64,000 nucleotides of DNA from Streptomyces sp. ALI-76-A (lineage in GTDB: Bacteria; Actinomycetota; Actinomycetes; Streptomycetales; Streptomycetaceae), in assembly GCF_030287445.1 (NCBI RefSeq), contig NZ_JASVWB010000002.1, forward strand, positions 2,170,001 through 2,234,000. Direction: 5' to 3'. This document shows, piece after piece, positions 44,212-52,530 of this stretch (positions within the stretch are counted from its first letter, which is position 1; every line of letters starts with the position of its first letter). Both the position numbers and the translations under genes were made by a program. The notes under the pieces are model-generated. The model saw only the letters and a program-made list of their open reading frames with translations, ran no database searches and was not told where the DNA came from.

Positions 44212-44228
44212 AATAAGTCAGACTTATT
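44212..44228. promoter_or_regulatory. Putative GntR operator
   Basis: AATAAGTCAGACTTATT, a perfect palindrome around a central A, 32 bp upstream of gntR and 95 bp upstream of gntK. It is strikingly AT-rich for this genome. Confidence 0.75.
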
Positions 44229-44322
44229 TGGCACAGACTCTTGAATTCGTCGTACCAATGGGTTTCAGTATGGCCGACGTCAGATGTCGACGTCGGATGT
44301 CGAGGAAGACAGCGAGGCAGTG

Positions 44323-44901
44323 ATGCGTACCCCTCATGTCGTCGTGGTGATGGGCGTCGCCGGCACGGGCAAGACCACGATCGGTCCCCTGCTCGCCGCC
44401 CGGCTGGGCGTCCCGTATGCGGAGGGTGACGACTTCCACCCGCCGGCCAACATCGCCAGGATGTCGGCCGGCACCCCGCTCGGCGACGCGGACCGGTGGC
44501 CGTGGCTGGACGCCATCGGCGACTGGGCGCACGGGCGGGCCGGGCTCGGCGGAGTCGTCAGCTGTTCGGCGCTGAAGCGGTCGTACCGCGACCGGCTCAG
44601 GGCCGCGGCTCCGGGAGTGGTGTTCGTGCATCTCGCGGGTGACCGGGCGCTGATCGAGGACCGGATGGCGCGGCGGCGGGGTCACTTCATGCCGACGGCG
44701 CTGCTGGACTCGCAGTTCGCCACGCTCCAGCCGCTCGGCGCCGACGAGGCCGGGGTCGTCGTGGACGTCACCGGCAGCCCGGAGGAGATCACCGGGCGGG
44801 CGGCGCGGGCGCTGGACGCCCTTCCCGGCGCGCCCGCGCCGGAGGCGTCCCCCGCGAAGGCGCCCCCCTCCGACGCGCCGCTTCCCGACGCGCCCCAGTA
44901 A
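44323..44901 (+). CDS. gntK: Gluconokinase GntK
   Basis: 192 residues from the ATG at 44323; GTG at 44320 and ATG at 44284 are alternatives. Walker A is GVAGTGKTT near residue 14; gluconokinase blocks are EGDDFHPPANIARMSAGTPLGDADRWPWL, VSCSALKRSYRDRLR and RRRGHFMPTALLDSQFATLQPL. It phosphorylates gluconate to 6-phosphogluconate for the pentose phosphate route. The last 30 residues are a Pro/Ala-rich tail absent from typical GntK. It lies 46 bp upstream of the permease, and the two form an operon. Confidence 0.94.
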   Translation: MRTPHVVVVMGVAGTGKTTIGPLLAARLGVPYAEGDDFHPPANIARMSAGTPLGDADRWPWLDAIGDWAHGRAGLGGVVSCSALKRSYRDRLRAAAPGVVFVHLAGDRALIEDRMARRRGHFMPTALLDSQFATLQPLGADEAGVVVDVTGSPEEITGRAARALDALPGAPAPEASPAKAPPSDAPLPDAPQ

Positions 44902-44947
44902 CACCTCTCCCTCTCCCCGTCCCCCCCGTACCTGCAAGGGAACCCCC

Positions 44948-46345
44948 GTGACCAGACTCAACGTCGAGCTGCTGGCAGCGGACGCACCGGAGCCGATCAC
45001 CTCGGCCGGCCACGCTCAGCTGGGTATAGCCGTTCTGGCGGGCATCGCCGTCATCGTCCTGCTCATCACCAGGTTCAAACTCCACGCGTTCCTGTCACTG
45101 ACCATCGGGTCACTGGCGCTCGGCGCGTTCGCCGGGGCGCCGCTCGACAAGACGATCACCAGCTTCACCACCGGGCTCGGCTCCACCGTCGCCGGCGTGG
45201 GCGTGCTGATCGCCCTGGGCGCGATCCTCGGCAAGATGCTCGCCGACTCCGGGGGCGCCGACCAGATCGTCGACACGATCCTCGCGAAGGCCAGCGGCCG
45301 CACCATGCCGTGGGCGATGGTGCTGATCGCCTCGGTGATCGGTCTGCCGCTGTTCTTCGAGGTCGGCGTGGTGCTGCTGATCCCGGTCGTGCTGATGGTC
45401 GCCAAGCGGGGCAACTTCTCGCTGATGCGGATCGGCATCCCGGCGCTCGCGGGCCTGTCCGTGATGCACGGGCTGGTCCCGCCGCACCCCGGCCCGCTGG
45501 TCGCGATCGACGCGGTCCAGGCCAACCTGGGTGTCACACTGGCGCTCGGCGTGCTCGTCGCCATCCCGACGGTGATCATCGCCGGTCCGCTGTTCGGGCG
45601 GTACGCGGCCCGCTGGGTGGACGTGCCCGCGCCGGACCGGATGGTGCCGCAGCGCGCCTCCGAGGAGCTGGAGCGGACGCCGGGCTTCGGCGCGACGCTC
45701 GCCACGATCCTCCTGCCGGTCGTCCTGATGCTCTCCAAGGCGCTGGTCGACATCGTCGTCGACGACCCGACACACAGCGTGCAGCGCGCCTTCGACGTCA
45801 TCGGCTCCCCGCTGATCGCCCTGCTCGCCGCCGTGCTGGTGGGCATCTTCACGCTCCTGCGGCCCGCCGGGTTCGCCAGGGAGCGGGTCTCGCAGCTCGT
45901 CGAGAAGGGTCTCGCGCCCATCGCCGGCATCCTGCTGATCGTCGGCGCGGGCGGCGGCTTCAAGCAGACGCTGATCGACTCCGGCGTCGGCCAGATGATC
46001 CTGGACATCTCCGAGGACTGGTCGATCCCGGCGCTGCTGCTGGCCTGGCTGATCGCGGTCGCGATCCGGCTGGCGACCGGCTCGGCGACGGTGGCGACGA
46101 TCTCGGCGGCCGGCCTGGTCGCCCCGCTCGCGGCCGACATGTCGACCACGCACACGGCCCTGCTGGTCCTCGCCATCGGCGCCGGCTCGCTGTTCTTCAG
46201 CCATGTCAACGACGCCGGGTTCTGGCTGGTGAAGGAGTACTTCGGCCTGACCGTCGGCCAGACCATCAAGACCTGGTCCGTCATGGAGACGATCATCTCG
46301 GTGGTCGCCGGAGGCGTGGTCCTGCTCCTCTCGCTGATCATTTAG
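44948..46345 (+). CDS. gntP: Gluconate:H+ symporter GntP
   Basis: 465 residues with about 12 hydrophobic segments. GntP-family blocks: LSLTIGSLALGAFAG, LADSGGADQIVDTILAKA, MHGLVPPHPGPLVAID (signature), GAGGGFKQTLIDSGVG and RLATGSATVATISAAG. It imports gluconate with protons for GntK. The GTG start follows CAAGGGAACCCCC. Likely repressed with gntK by GntR. Confidence 0.94.
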   Translation: MTRLNVELLAADAPEPITSAGHAQLGIAVLAGIAVIVLLITRFKLHAFLSLTIGSLALGAFAGAPLDKTITSFTTGLGSTVAGVGVLIALGAILGKMLADSGGADQIVDTILAKASGRTMPWAMVLIASVIGLPLFFEVGVVLLIPVVLMVAKRGNFSLMRIGIPALAGLSVMHGLVPPHPGPLVAIDAVQANLGVTLALGVLVAIPTVIIAGPLFGRYAARWVDVPAPDRMVPQRASEELERTPGFGATLATILLPVVLMLSKALVDIVVDDPTHSVQRAFDVIGSPLIALLAAVLVGIFTLLRPAGFARERVSQLVEKGLAPIAGILLIVGAGGGFKQTLIDSGVGQMILDISEDWSIPALLLAWLIAVAIRLATGSATVATISAAGLVAPLAADMSTTHTALLVLAIGAGSLFFSHVNDAGFWLVKEYFGLTVGQTIKTWSVMETIISVVAGGVVLLLSLII

Positions 46346-46367
46346 GGGTACGAGGACGAGTCACCCG

Positions 46368-46600
46368 GTGTTCGGCATCAGCGGCCGGACCGCCCTGGTC
46401 ACCGGCTCCGGCCGGGGCATCGGCCTCGCGCCGGCCCGCGGACCGGCCGAGGCGGGCTGCCGGGTCGTCCTCGACGGACGGGACCGCGAGCGGCTCTCCG
46501 AGGCCGCCGCCGAGGTGCCCGCGGGAGGCGCGGCCGGCGTTCGCGCCGGCCGCGGACCGGAGCCGGTCGGGCAAGGTGCTGCTGGACTTCGGCGCGCGCG
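46368..46600 (+). pseudogene. Remnant of a short-chain dehydrogenase after gntP
   Basis: A GTG at 46368 starts FGISGRTALVTGSGRGIGLA, the Rossmann start of an SDR such as gluconate 5-dehydrogenase. The helix after it is already altered (PARGPAEAG for a usual LARALAEAG), and the family match stops after about 50 residues. In the other frame, AFAPAADRSRSGKVLLDFG (about 46539-46593) resembles the C-terminal end of zinc-type sugar dehydrogenases such as idonate 5-dehydrogenase. The first half is clear, the second half tentative. It sits where gluconate dehydrogenase genes often follow gntP. The tail abuts the cytochrome gene on the opposite strand. Confidence 0.7.
46529..46554. terminator. UUCG-loop hairpin in the dehydrogenase remnant
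   Basis: Perfect 11-bp stem (46529-46539 with 46544-46554) closing a TTCG tetraloop, between convergent gntP and the cytochrome gene. It probably now terminates both units. Confidence 0.65.
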
Positions 46601-46604
46601 GGGG

Positions 46605-47225
46605 TCACGGCCGCCACAGCGGGTGTTCGCTGTCCGCCCACTCCCGGCTCACCGTCCCCGTCCGCATGCCCCGCCGCGCCTCCGGGTCTGCGAGCGCCAT
46701 GCCGACGTGGCCGGCCAGGACGATGCCGAGGGTGAGCGCCAGCCAGTCGTGGACGAAGGTCGCGCTGGTGCGCCACTGGATCGGGGTGAGGTGGGTGAAC
46801 CACATCAGCAGGCCCGTGCCGAGCATGACGAGGGTCGCTCCGGCGACCCAGGCCGCGTAGAGCTTCTGGCCGGCGTTGAACTTGCCCGCCGGGCGGGCCG
46901 CGGGCCGTCTGTCGCGGCGCAGGGCGGCGCGCAGCCAGAGCCGGTCGTGCGGGCCGAAACGGTTCAGGAAGCGCAGGTCGGCGCGGAAGGCGCGGGAGGC
47001 GAGACCCGCGAGGACCGGGACGGGCAGGGCGAGGCCGGCCCACTCGTGGACGCGGACCACCAGCGCGCGGCGGCCGACGAGTTCGGCGAGCTGGGGGACG
47101 TACAGGAAGGCGGCCGTCAGCACGCACACGCCCATCAGGGCGGCCGTCGTGCGGTGGATCCACCGTTCGGCCCGGCTGAAGCGGCCGACCGGTGGGGTCG
47201 CGGGGGCGTCAAGTCGTAGGTTCAT
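46605..47225 (-). CDS. Cytochrome b561-type membrane subunit
   Basis: 206 residues with four to five membrane spans and well-placed histidines (ERWIHRTTAALMG, VVRVHEWAGLALP, LLMWFTHL, ATFVHDWLALTLGIVLAGHVGMAL) that can bind two b hemes. The pattern matches the di-heme cytochrome b family that serves molybdopterin oxidoreductases and hydrogenases. Its start overlaps the end of the oxidoreductase gene by 17 bp, so the two form an operon and probably one enzyme. Electron direction (quinone to enzyme or the reverse) cannot be read from sequence. Confidence 0.88.
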   Translation of the reverse strand: MNLRLDAPATPPVGRFSRAERWIHRTTAALMGVCVLTAAFLYVPQLAELVGRRALVVRVHEWAGLALPVPVLAGLASRAFRADLRFLNRFGPHDRLWLRAALRRDRRPAARPAGKFNAGQKLYAAWVAGATLVMLGTGLLMWFTHLTPIQWRTSATFVHDWLALTLGIVLAGHVGMALADPEARRGMRTGTVSREWADSEHPLWRP

Positions 47226-48006
47226 CGTCCCGCCCGTTCGAACGGCCGACCCAGGCGTCGACGTCGTAGCCGCGCTCCTCCCAGTAGCCCGGTTCCACGT
47301 CCTCGGTGACGGTGATGCCGGAGAGCCACTTGGCGGACTTGTAGAAGTACATGGGCGCCACGTAGAGGCGGACCGGGCCGCCGTGGGAGTGCCCGAGGTC
47401 CTTGTCCTGCATCCGCAGGGCGACCAGGACGTCCGCGCGGCGGGCCTGGTCCAGGGTGAGGCTCTCGGTGTACGCGCCGTCGAAGCAGGTGAAGCGCACT
47501 GCCCCGGCCGAGGGGCGCACTCCCGCGGCGTCCAGGAGCCGGGACAGGCGTACCCCTTCGAAGGGGGTGTCGGGGACGCGCCAGCCGGTGACGCACTGGA
47601 CGTCCTTGACCATGCGGGTCTGCGGCAGGGCGCGCAGGTCGGCGAGTGTGTAGGTGGCCGGCTTGTCGACCAGGCCGTCGACGGTGAGGCGGTAGCTGGT
47701 GGCGTTCTCGCGGGGCACGGAGGAGGTGACCGAGTAGTAGCGGAAGCCGCCGCCGTTCGGGAGCAGGCCCGTCAGGCCGGTCGGGTCCTTGTCGGCGGCG
47801 CTGCCGAGGAAGGACTCCAGGCCGCGTTGCAGGGTGGGCGCGGCGAGCACGCCGAGCGCGCCCAGGCCGAGGGTGCCGAGCAGGACCCGGCGACCGACCG
47901 GTGCGCCCCGCTCCTCGGGCCGCTCCGCGCCCGGTTCCCCGGGGCGTCGAGTGCTGCGTTCCTCGGACCGACGCGTGCCCCGGTCCCCGGGGTGTTCGGA
48001 GTTCAC
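47209..48006 (-). CDS. Sulfite-oxidase-fold molybdopterin oxidoreductase, membrane-targeted
   Basis: About 265 residues. The N-terminal leader is charged, then GRRVLLGTLGLGALGVLAAP forms a Tat-like signal or anchor (about 45-65). The molybdopterin domain has SYRLTVDGLVDKPATYTLADL, the Mo-ligand Cys in VKDVQCVTGWRVPDTPFEGV, and HSHGGPVRLYVAPMYFYKSAKW. This is the YedY/sulfite oxidase fold. The start is uncertain: GTG at 48006 is used, while an upstream GTG at 48075 or starts nearer the RR are possible. It is coupled to the cytochrome b gene. Confidence 0.87.
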   Translation of the reverse strand: MNSEHPGDRGTRRSEERSTRRPGEPGAERPEERGAPVGRRVLLGTLGLGALGVLAAPTLQRGLESFLGSAADKDPTGLTGLLPNGGGFRYYSVTSSVPRENATSYRLTVDGLVDKPATYTLADLRALPQTRMVKDVQCVTGWRVPDTPFEGVRLSRLLDAAGVRPSAGAVRFTCFDGAYTESLTLDQARRADVLVALRMQDKDLGHSHGGPVRLYVAPMYFYKSAKWLSGITVTEDVEPGYWEERGYDVDAWVGRSNGRDDEPTT

Positions 48007-48065
48007 TCCCCCATTCGAGCACCCGCGGCCCCGGCAGACCAGGGACAGCGGGTGCTCGTCAGGGT

Positions 48066-48229
48066 TCGTCACCACTTCTCACCCGGCGCAGAGCCGTCAC
48101 GGCGTCCTCCCCGCCGGGTTCCGTGGTCACTGCTCGCCCGGCGCCCGGGCCGTCACGGCGTCCTCTCCGCCGGGTTCCGCGGTCACCACTCGCCCGGCGC
48201 CCGGGCCGTCACGGCGTCCTCTCCGCCGC
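48066..48229. repeat. 56-bp tandem repeat (about 2.8 copies)
   Basis: The phrase CCGTCACGGCGTCCT recurs at 48094, 48150 and 48206, exactly 56 bp apart, with near-identical flanks (CTCGCCCGGCGCCCGGG) and a degenerate partial copy at 48066. The last copy runs across the stop codon of the APC permease gene. Confidence 0.9.
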
Positions 48230-49753
48230 CTTCTCCAGCTGGAACGCCTCGTTGCCGAGTCCGATGCGGGCGTGCGCCTCGGGGCGGCGGGCGCGCAGGA
48301 CGGCGCCCTGCACCAGGCCGATGACCAGGGCGAGCCCGATGACGCCGGGCAGCATCCAGCTCAGCGAGGAGTCCGGTCCGGCGCCCACCAGGACGTCGAA
48401 GTCCTTGACCGTGTAGCCGGCGATCACCAGCAGGGCGACGCCCGCGACGGCGGAGGTGAGCAGCCGTCCGGCCTGGGCGCCGGCGGCACCGCGGCGGGCG
48501 AAGAACACGACGACCGAGAACGAGGCCGCCGCCATCAGCACGATCACGCCGAGAGCGCCGATGTTGCCGAACCAGGTGAACAGGTGCAGGACGGGTTCGG
48601 TCGGGTCGCCGTGCGGCTTGTCGTCGGCGATCGCGAAGGCGGTCACGATCACCACGGCGACGGCCGTCTGGAGCAGCGAGCCCGTGCCCGGGGCGCCGCT
48701 CGCCCCGGTCGTGCGGCCGAAGGCGGCGGGCAGCAGGCCCTCACGGCCCATCGCGAAGGCGTACCGGGCGACGACGTTGTGGAAGCTGAGCAGGGCGGCG
48801 AACATGCCGGTCACGAACAGGACGTGCAGGACGTCGGTGAAGGCGGAGCCGAGGCGGTCCTCGGTGAGGGAGAACAGCAGCCCGGCGCTCTGCTCCTGCG
48901 ACGCGCCGACGATCGCGGAGGGGCCGGCGGCGACGGTGAGGGCCCAGCTGCTGAGCGCGAAGAAGACGGCGACCCCGCCGACCGCGAGGAACATCACCCG
49001 CGGCACCAGGATGTGCGGGCGGCTGGTCTCCTCGGCGTACACGGGCGCCTGCTCGAAGCCGAGGAAGGCCGCGATGCAGAAGCACAGCGCGGTGCCGACG
49101 CCGGCGCCGGTCAGGGTGTCCGGGTTGAAGGCGTGCAGGGACAACCCCTCCTTGCCGGGGTCGGCGACGGCCGCGATGTCGAAGATGACGACCAGGGCCA
49201 CCTCGATGACCAGCAGGACGCCCAGCACGCGCGCGTTGACGTCGATCTTCAGCCAGCCGAGCGCGCCGACGGCCAGCGCGGCCGCCAGGGCCGGTATCCA
49301 CCAGGCGATCTCCAGGTCGGCGTAGGTGGCGAACAGGCCGGAGACCTCGAAGCCGAAGATGCCGTAGATGCCGACCTGGAGGGCGTTGTAGGCGACGAGG
49401 GCGACCAGGGCGGCGCTCGCGCCGGCGGTGCCGCCGAGGCCGCGGGAGATGTACGCGTAGAACGCGCCCGCGTTGTGGACGTGCCGGCTCATCTCCGCGT
49501 AGCCGACGCCGAAGAGCACGAGGACCACGCCGAGGAGGACGAACAGGAGCGGCTGTCCGACGATGCCCATCACCGCGAATGTGGTGGGCATGACACCCGC
49601 GACGACCATGAGGGGCGCGGTCGCGGCGAGGACGGAGAGCAGCAGGCCGCCGGTGCCGAGGCGGTCGGCGCGCAGGGCCCGCTCCTGCCCCTTGAACGTG
49701 TTGATGCCTTCGTCGGCGGCTCTGCTCATGCCGCTCGAACTGTCCGTGGTCAC
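48209..49753 (-). CDS. APC-superfamily amino-acid permease
   Basis: 514 residues with about 12 hydrophobic spans. APC hallmarks: GTGGLLLSVLAATAPLMVVAG in span 1 (unwound Gly motif), FYAYISRGLGGTAGASAALVALVAYN, and FLGFEQAPVYAEETSRP (span 6-7 signature). It imports an amino acid or amine, not specified. The GTG at 49753 gives the full N-terminus; ATG at 49729 is an alternative. Its last codons lie in the 56-bp repeat, so the C-terminal QLEKAAERTP may vary among strains. It lies 70 bp downstream of the TPR-like gene. Confidence 0.92.
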   Translation of the reverse strand: MTTDSSSGMSRAADEGINTFKGQERALRADRLGTGGLLLSVLAATAPLMVVAGVMPTTFAVMGIVGQPLLFVLLGVVLVLFGVGYAEMSRHVHNAGAFYAYISRGLGGTAGASAALVALVAYNALQVGIYGIFGFEVSGLFATYADLEIAWWIPALAAALAVGALGWLKIDVNARVLGVLLVIEVALVVIFDIAAVADPGKEGLSLHAFNPDTLTGAGVGTALCFCIAAFLGFEQAPVYAEETSRPHILVPRVMFLAVGGVAVFFALSSWALTVAAGPSAIVGASQEQSAGLLFSLTEDRLGSAFTDVLHVLFVTGMFAALLSFHNVVARYAFAMGREGLLPAAFGRTTGASGAPGTGSLLQTAVAVVIVTAFAIADDKPHGDPTEPVLHLFTWFGNIGALGVIVLMAAASFSVVVFFARRGAAGAQAGRLLTSAVAGVALLVIAGYTVKDFDVLVGAGPDSSLSWMLPGVIGLALVIGLVQGAVLRARRPEAHARIGLGNEAFQLEKAAERTP

Positions 49754-49823
49754 AGGGAGACCGTCCTTCTTTCCGGGGGGTGGGTGGTGTCACGCGGGTG
49801 GTGGTGTCCCGCGGGTGCTGGTG

Positions 49824-50768
49824 TCACGCCCCGCCGAGCGCGCTGTCACGTGCGGCGCGGAAGGCGGGATACGGGTCGCGGTCGGGGTACGACCAGGGAG
49901 CGGGGGTGGGGTGCTCGCCGATGCGGTGGAACAGGGCGGCGGCCTCGGCGCCGCGGCCCTCGCAGACCTTGGCGTGGGCGAGGAAGTTCAGGTCGACGAG
50001 CCGGCGGGGGTGGCCCTCCTGCTCCCATTCCAGCCACCAGTCGAACGCGGCCTTCATCACCTGCCGGGCCCGGCGGCCGGTCCAGTGGCCGGAGGCCGTC
50101 GGGTCGGCGGGTTCGTGGCCGGCGGTGGCCAGCACCCGGTAGCGCTCGGCGTGCGCGACGACCGGGAGGATCGCGAGCGGGGAGTCGGCGGGCGCCTGCT
50201 CGGCGGCCCAGCCGGCGAAGTCGTAGACCTCGTGCAGCGGGTCGGCGCCGGCGCCGGCCCGGCGCTCGGCCAGGCGGGCGACCATCAGGTGGTGGGCGTG
50301 GTGGTGGTCCGGGTGCCGGGTGCGGACCTCGCCGAAGTGCCGGACCACCTCGTCGTCGGCGCCCAGGGCGTGCTCCAGCATGAGCAGGCCGAGCCAGGGG
50401 GTGGGGTCGGCGGGCACGAGCGCGGCGGCGGACCGGCATGCCTCGCGGGCCGGGGCGGGTTTCTCCTTGCCCCGCAGGGCCCGCCGGACCTGGGCGAGGG
50501 CGAGGAGGACGGCGGCGTCGGCGGAGTCGGGCTCGGCGAGCAGCCAGTCGTGCGCCCAGGCGGCGCAGTACGGCTCCAGGGCCAGGACCGTGATCCGGTG
50601 ACCGCGCCGGTCCCATTCGTCGCCGGTCCGGGCGAGCAGGGCGCGGGCGGCCTGCCACCGCCCCTGGGCCAGTGCGGCCCGCGCGGAGACGAGCGCGGTG
50701 TCGTCCAGGGCGGCGTCGAGTGCCTGGGCGGCGGCCCGCCTGCGGTTGAGGCCTGTCTTTCGGATCAC
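49824..50768 (-). CDS. TPR-like helical protein of unknown function
   Basis: 314 residues from the GTG at 50768 (GGAGCCGAC upstream). The chain is almost wholly helical with Ala/Leu-rich repeats (ARAALAQGRWQAARALLART, DAAVLLALAQVRRALRGKEKPAPAREACRSAAALVPADPTPWLGLLMLEHALG) resembling tetratricopeptide pairs. Conserved aromatic stretches are AFDWWLEWEQEGHPRRLVDLNFLAHA and PWSYPDRDPYPAFRAARDSAL. No catalytic site seen. It precedes the APC permease on the same strand. Confidence 0.8.
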   Translation of the reverse strand: MIRKTGLNRRRAAAQALDAALDDTALVSARAALAQGRWQAARALLARTGDEWDRRGHRITVLALEPYCAAWAHDWLLAEPDSADAAVLLALAQVRRALRGKEKPAPAREACRSAAALVPADPTPWLGLLMLEHALGADDEVVRHFGEVRTRHPDHHHAHHLMVARLAERRAGAGADPLHEVYDFAGWAAEQAPADSPLAILPVVAHAERYRVLATAGHEPADPTASGHWTGRRARQVMKAAFDWWLEWEQEGHPRRLVDLNFLAHAKVCEGRGAEAAALFHRIGEHPTPAPWSYPDRDPYPAFRAARDSALGGA

Positions 50769-51425
50769 GTCGGCTCCGCGGGACAGCGCCGGAAAGCGCG
50801 GGGAGAGGGGTCTGGTGCAGGCGGCCACGCGAGGGAGGAAGGGGTCGGCGCGGGGCGGCGGGGAGCGACGGCGAGGGAACGGGTGCCGGTGGCGCCTTGT
50901 CCGACGCGGCCGGTGCCCGGGGTGCCTGTGCCGGGGGAGCGCCCGGCGGGCGTCCTCGGCCGGGCGTGGTCCGGCAGGCCGGTCTCGGGACCCGGGGGTG
51001 GCGGGGGTGGGGACACCGCGGGGACTTCCTCACGCGGCGCGGCTCGTCGTCGGGGGAGCCGACGTGTCGGCCGGCCGACTGGTCTGAACGTTTCGGCTTG
51101 CCATCAGCTGATCGCGCACAGCCAATCCGGAGCCAAGGGTTTCCGTCAAGGGCCGCACGGATGTTACACGCGTCAACTCCGTTGATCCTCAGGAGACTTG
51201 CGAGGCGCCCGGGAGGCGCGCGCGCCCGCCTCCGGCCCTGTCTGTGGCGTACGCCATGGCGCTGCCCGCCGCGAGCCCGCACCATGGCAGGACGGCCGTG
51301 TGCCCGCCCGAGATCGATCCGGGGCGGCGTGGCCGAGTCGACCGCCCGATTCCCGGGCACTCCCAGGGGCACGCCGGGCCCTGGGCCGCTTTCGTCGCCC
51401 CCTACGTACTCCGTGGCCCGGCCGG
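50769..51425. other. 657-bp region without a recognised gene
   Basis: Open frames here are Arg/Pro/Gly-rich shadows. The segment 51100-51190 is less GC-rich, contains the small palindrome TCAACTCCGTTGA at 51173-51185, and probably holds the promoter of the reverse-strand TPR-like gene. The transporter promoter should lie toward 51425. Confidence 0.5.
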
Positions 51426-52361
51426 ATGATCGAGGTACTCAGCGTGTCGGTTCTGGTTCTGGTGCTCGCCGTGAGCGCTGCCTGCTGTCTGGGCTTCGGC
51501 TTCGTGCTCCAGCAGAACGCGGCCCGGCAGGCACCGCTGAGCGACTTCCTCTCGCCGCGGCTGCTCCTGGACCTGATGAAGGTGCCGCGCTGGCTCGGCG
51601 GTCTCGGGCTGATGGTGGCCGGCATGGCCCTCGGCGCGGTGGCGCTGAGCCAGGGTGAGATCTCCCTGGTGGAACCCCTTCTCGCGACGAACCTGCTGTT
51701 CGCGCTCGCCCTGTCCCGCAAGCAGAGCAAGCAGCCGCTGGGCCGCCAGGGCTGGGCCGGTCTGCTGTTGCTCGCCGGCGGGGTGACCGCGTTCATCATG
51801 GCGGGCGAGCCGCGTGGGGGCACGGCGGTCGCCGAGCCGCTGCGCCACTGGCTGATCATCGGTGTGATGATCGGCCTCGCCCTGCTGCTCACGGCGTACG
51901 CCAAGCGTTCCCGGCTGACGTCCGGCCCGGTCCTGCTCTCCCTGGCCGCCGGCCTGCTCTACGGCGTCCAGGACGCCCTGACCCGGGTCAGCGGGCAGCG
52001 GTTCGCCGAGGGCGGCCTGGCCGAGCTGCTGACCGGCTGGCAGCCGTACGCCGTCCTGGCCCTCGGCGTGACCGGCCTGATCCTCGTGCAGAGCGCGTTC
52101 GAGACCGCGCCCCTGCGGATGTCGCTGCCCGCCCTCACGGCGGCCCAGCCGCTGGCCGGGATCATCTGCGGCGTCGGCTTCCTCGGTGACCGGCTGCGCA
52201 CCGACACGGGCGCGCTGGCCTGGGAGGCGGCGGGGCTCGCCGCCATCGTGACGGGCATCGTGCTGCTGGGCATGCACCCGGCGATGCCGTGCAACGTCAC
52301 CCACACCGCGCGGACGCGGGATCTTCAGGCGCACCGGCCCTCGCGCGAACCCGCCGCATGA
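51426..52361 (+). CDS. DMT-superfamily transporter
   Basis: 311 residues with nine to ten membrane spans in two EamA-like halves: VLVLAVSAACCLGFGFVLQQNAARQAP at the start, ALSQGEISLVEPLLATNLLFALALSRK ending half one, and ALTAAQPLAGIICGVGFLGDRL in half two. The Gln/Asn-rich first span is typical of the DMT group found in actinobacteria. Cargo unknown. The last 20 residues (THTARTRDLQAHRPSREPAA) fall into the 63-bp repeat that follows. Frame remains open upstream of 51426, but without membrane-protein character. Confidence 0.88.
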   Translation: MIEVLSVSVLVLVLAVSAACCLGFGFVLQQNAARQAPLSDFLSPRLLLDLMKVPRWLGGLGLMVAGMALGAVALSQGEISLVEPLLATNLLFALALSRKQSKQPLGRQGWAGLLLLAGGVTAFIMAGEPRGGTAVAEPLRHWLIIGVMIGLALLLTAYAKRSRLTSGPVLLSLAAGLLYGVQDALTRVSGQRFAEGGLAELLTGWQPYAVLALGVTGLILVQSAFETAPLRMSLPALTAAQPLAGIICGVGFLGDRLRTDTGALAWEAAGLAAIVTGIVLLGMHPAMPCNVTHTARTRDLQAHRPSREPAA

Positions 52362-52490
52362 CTGCACACCGAACGGGCGCGACATCGACGAGCGCACCGA
52401 CGGCCGCGCGAACCCGCCGCGTGCCACCGCACCGAACGGACGCGAGCCCCACGAGCGCGCTGAGGGCCGCGCGCACCCGCCGCGTGACGC
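52342..52490. repeat. 63-bp tandem repeat (about 2.4 copies)
   Basis: CGCGCGAACCCGCCGC recurs at 52342 and 52405 and, as CGCGCGCACCCGCCGC, at 52468, exactly 63 bp apart. The intervening sequence (GCACCGAACGGRCGCGA) is also conserved. The first copy encodes the end of the DMT transporter; the others are intergenic. Confidence 0.9.
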
Positions 52491-52530
52491 CGCGTGGGCC
52501 GGGCCGGCGGGTGCCTGCTTGGATGAGGGG

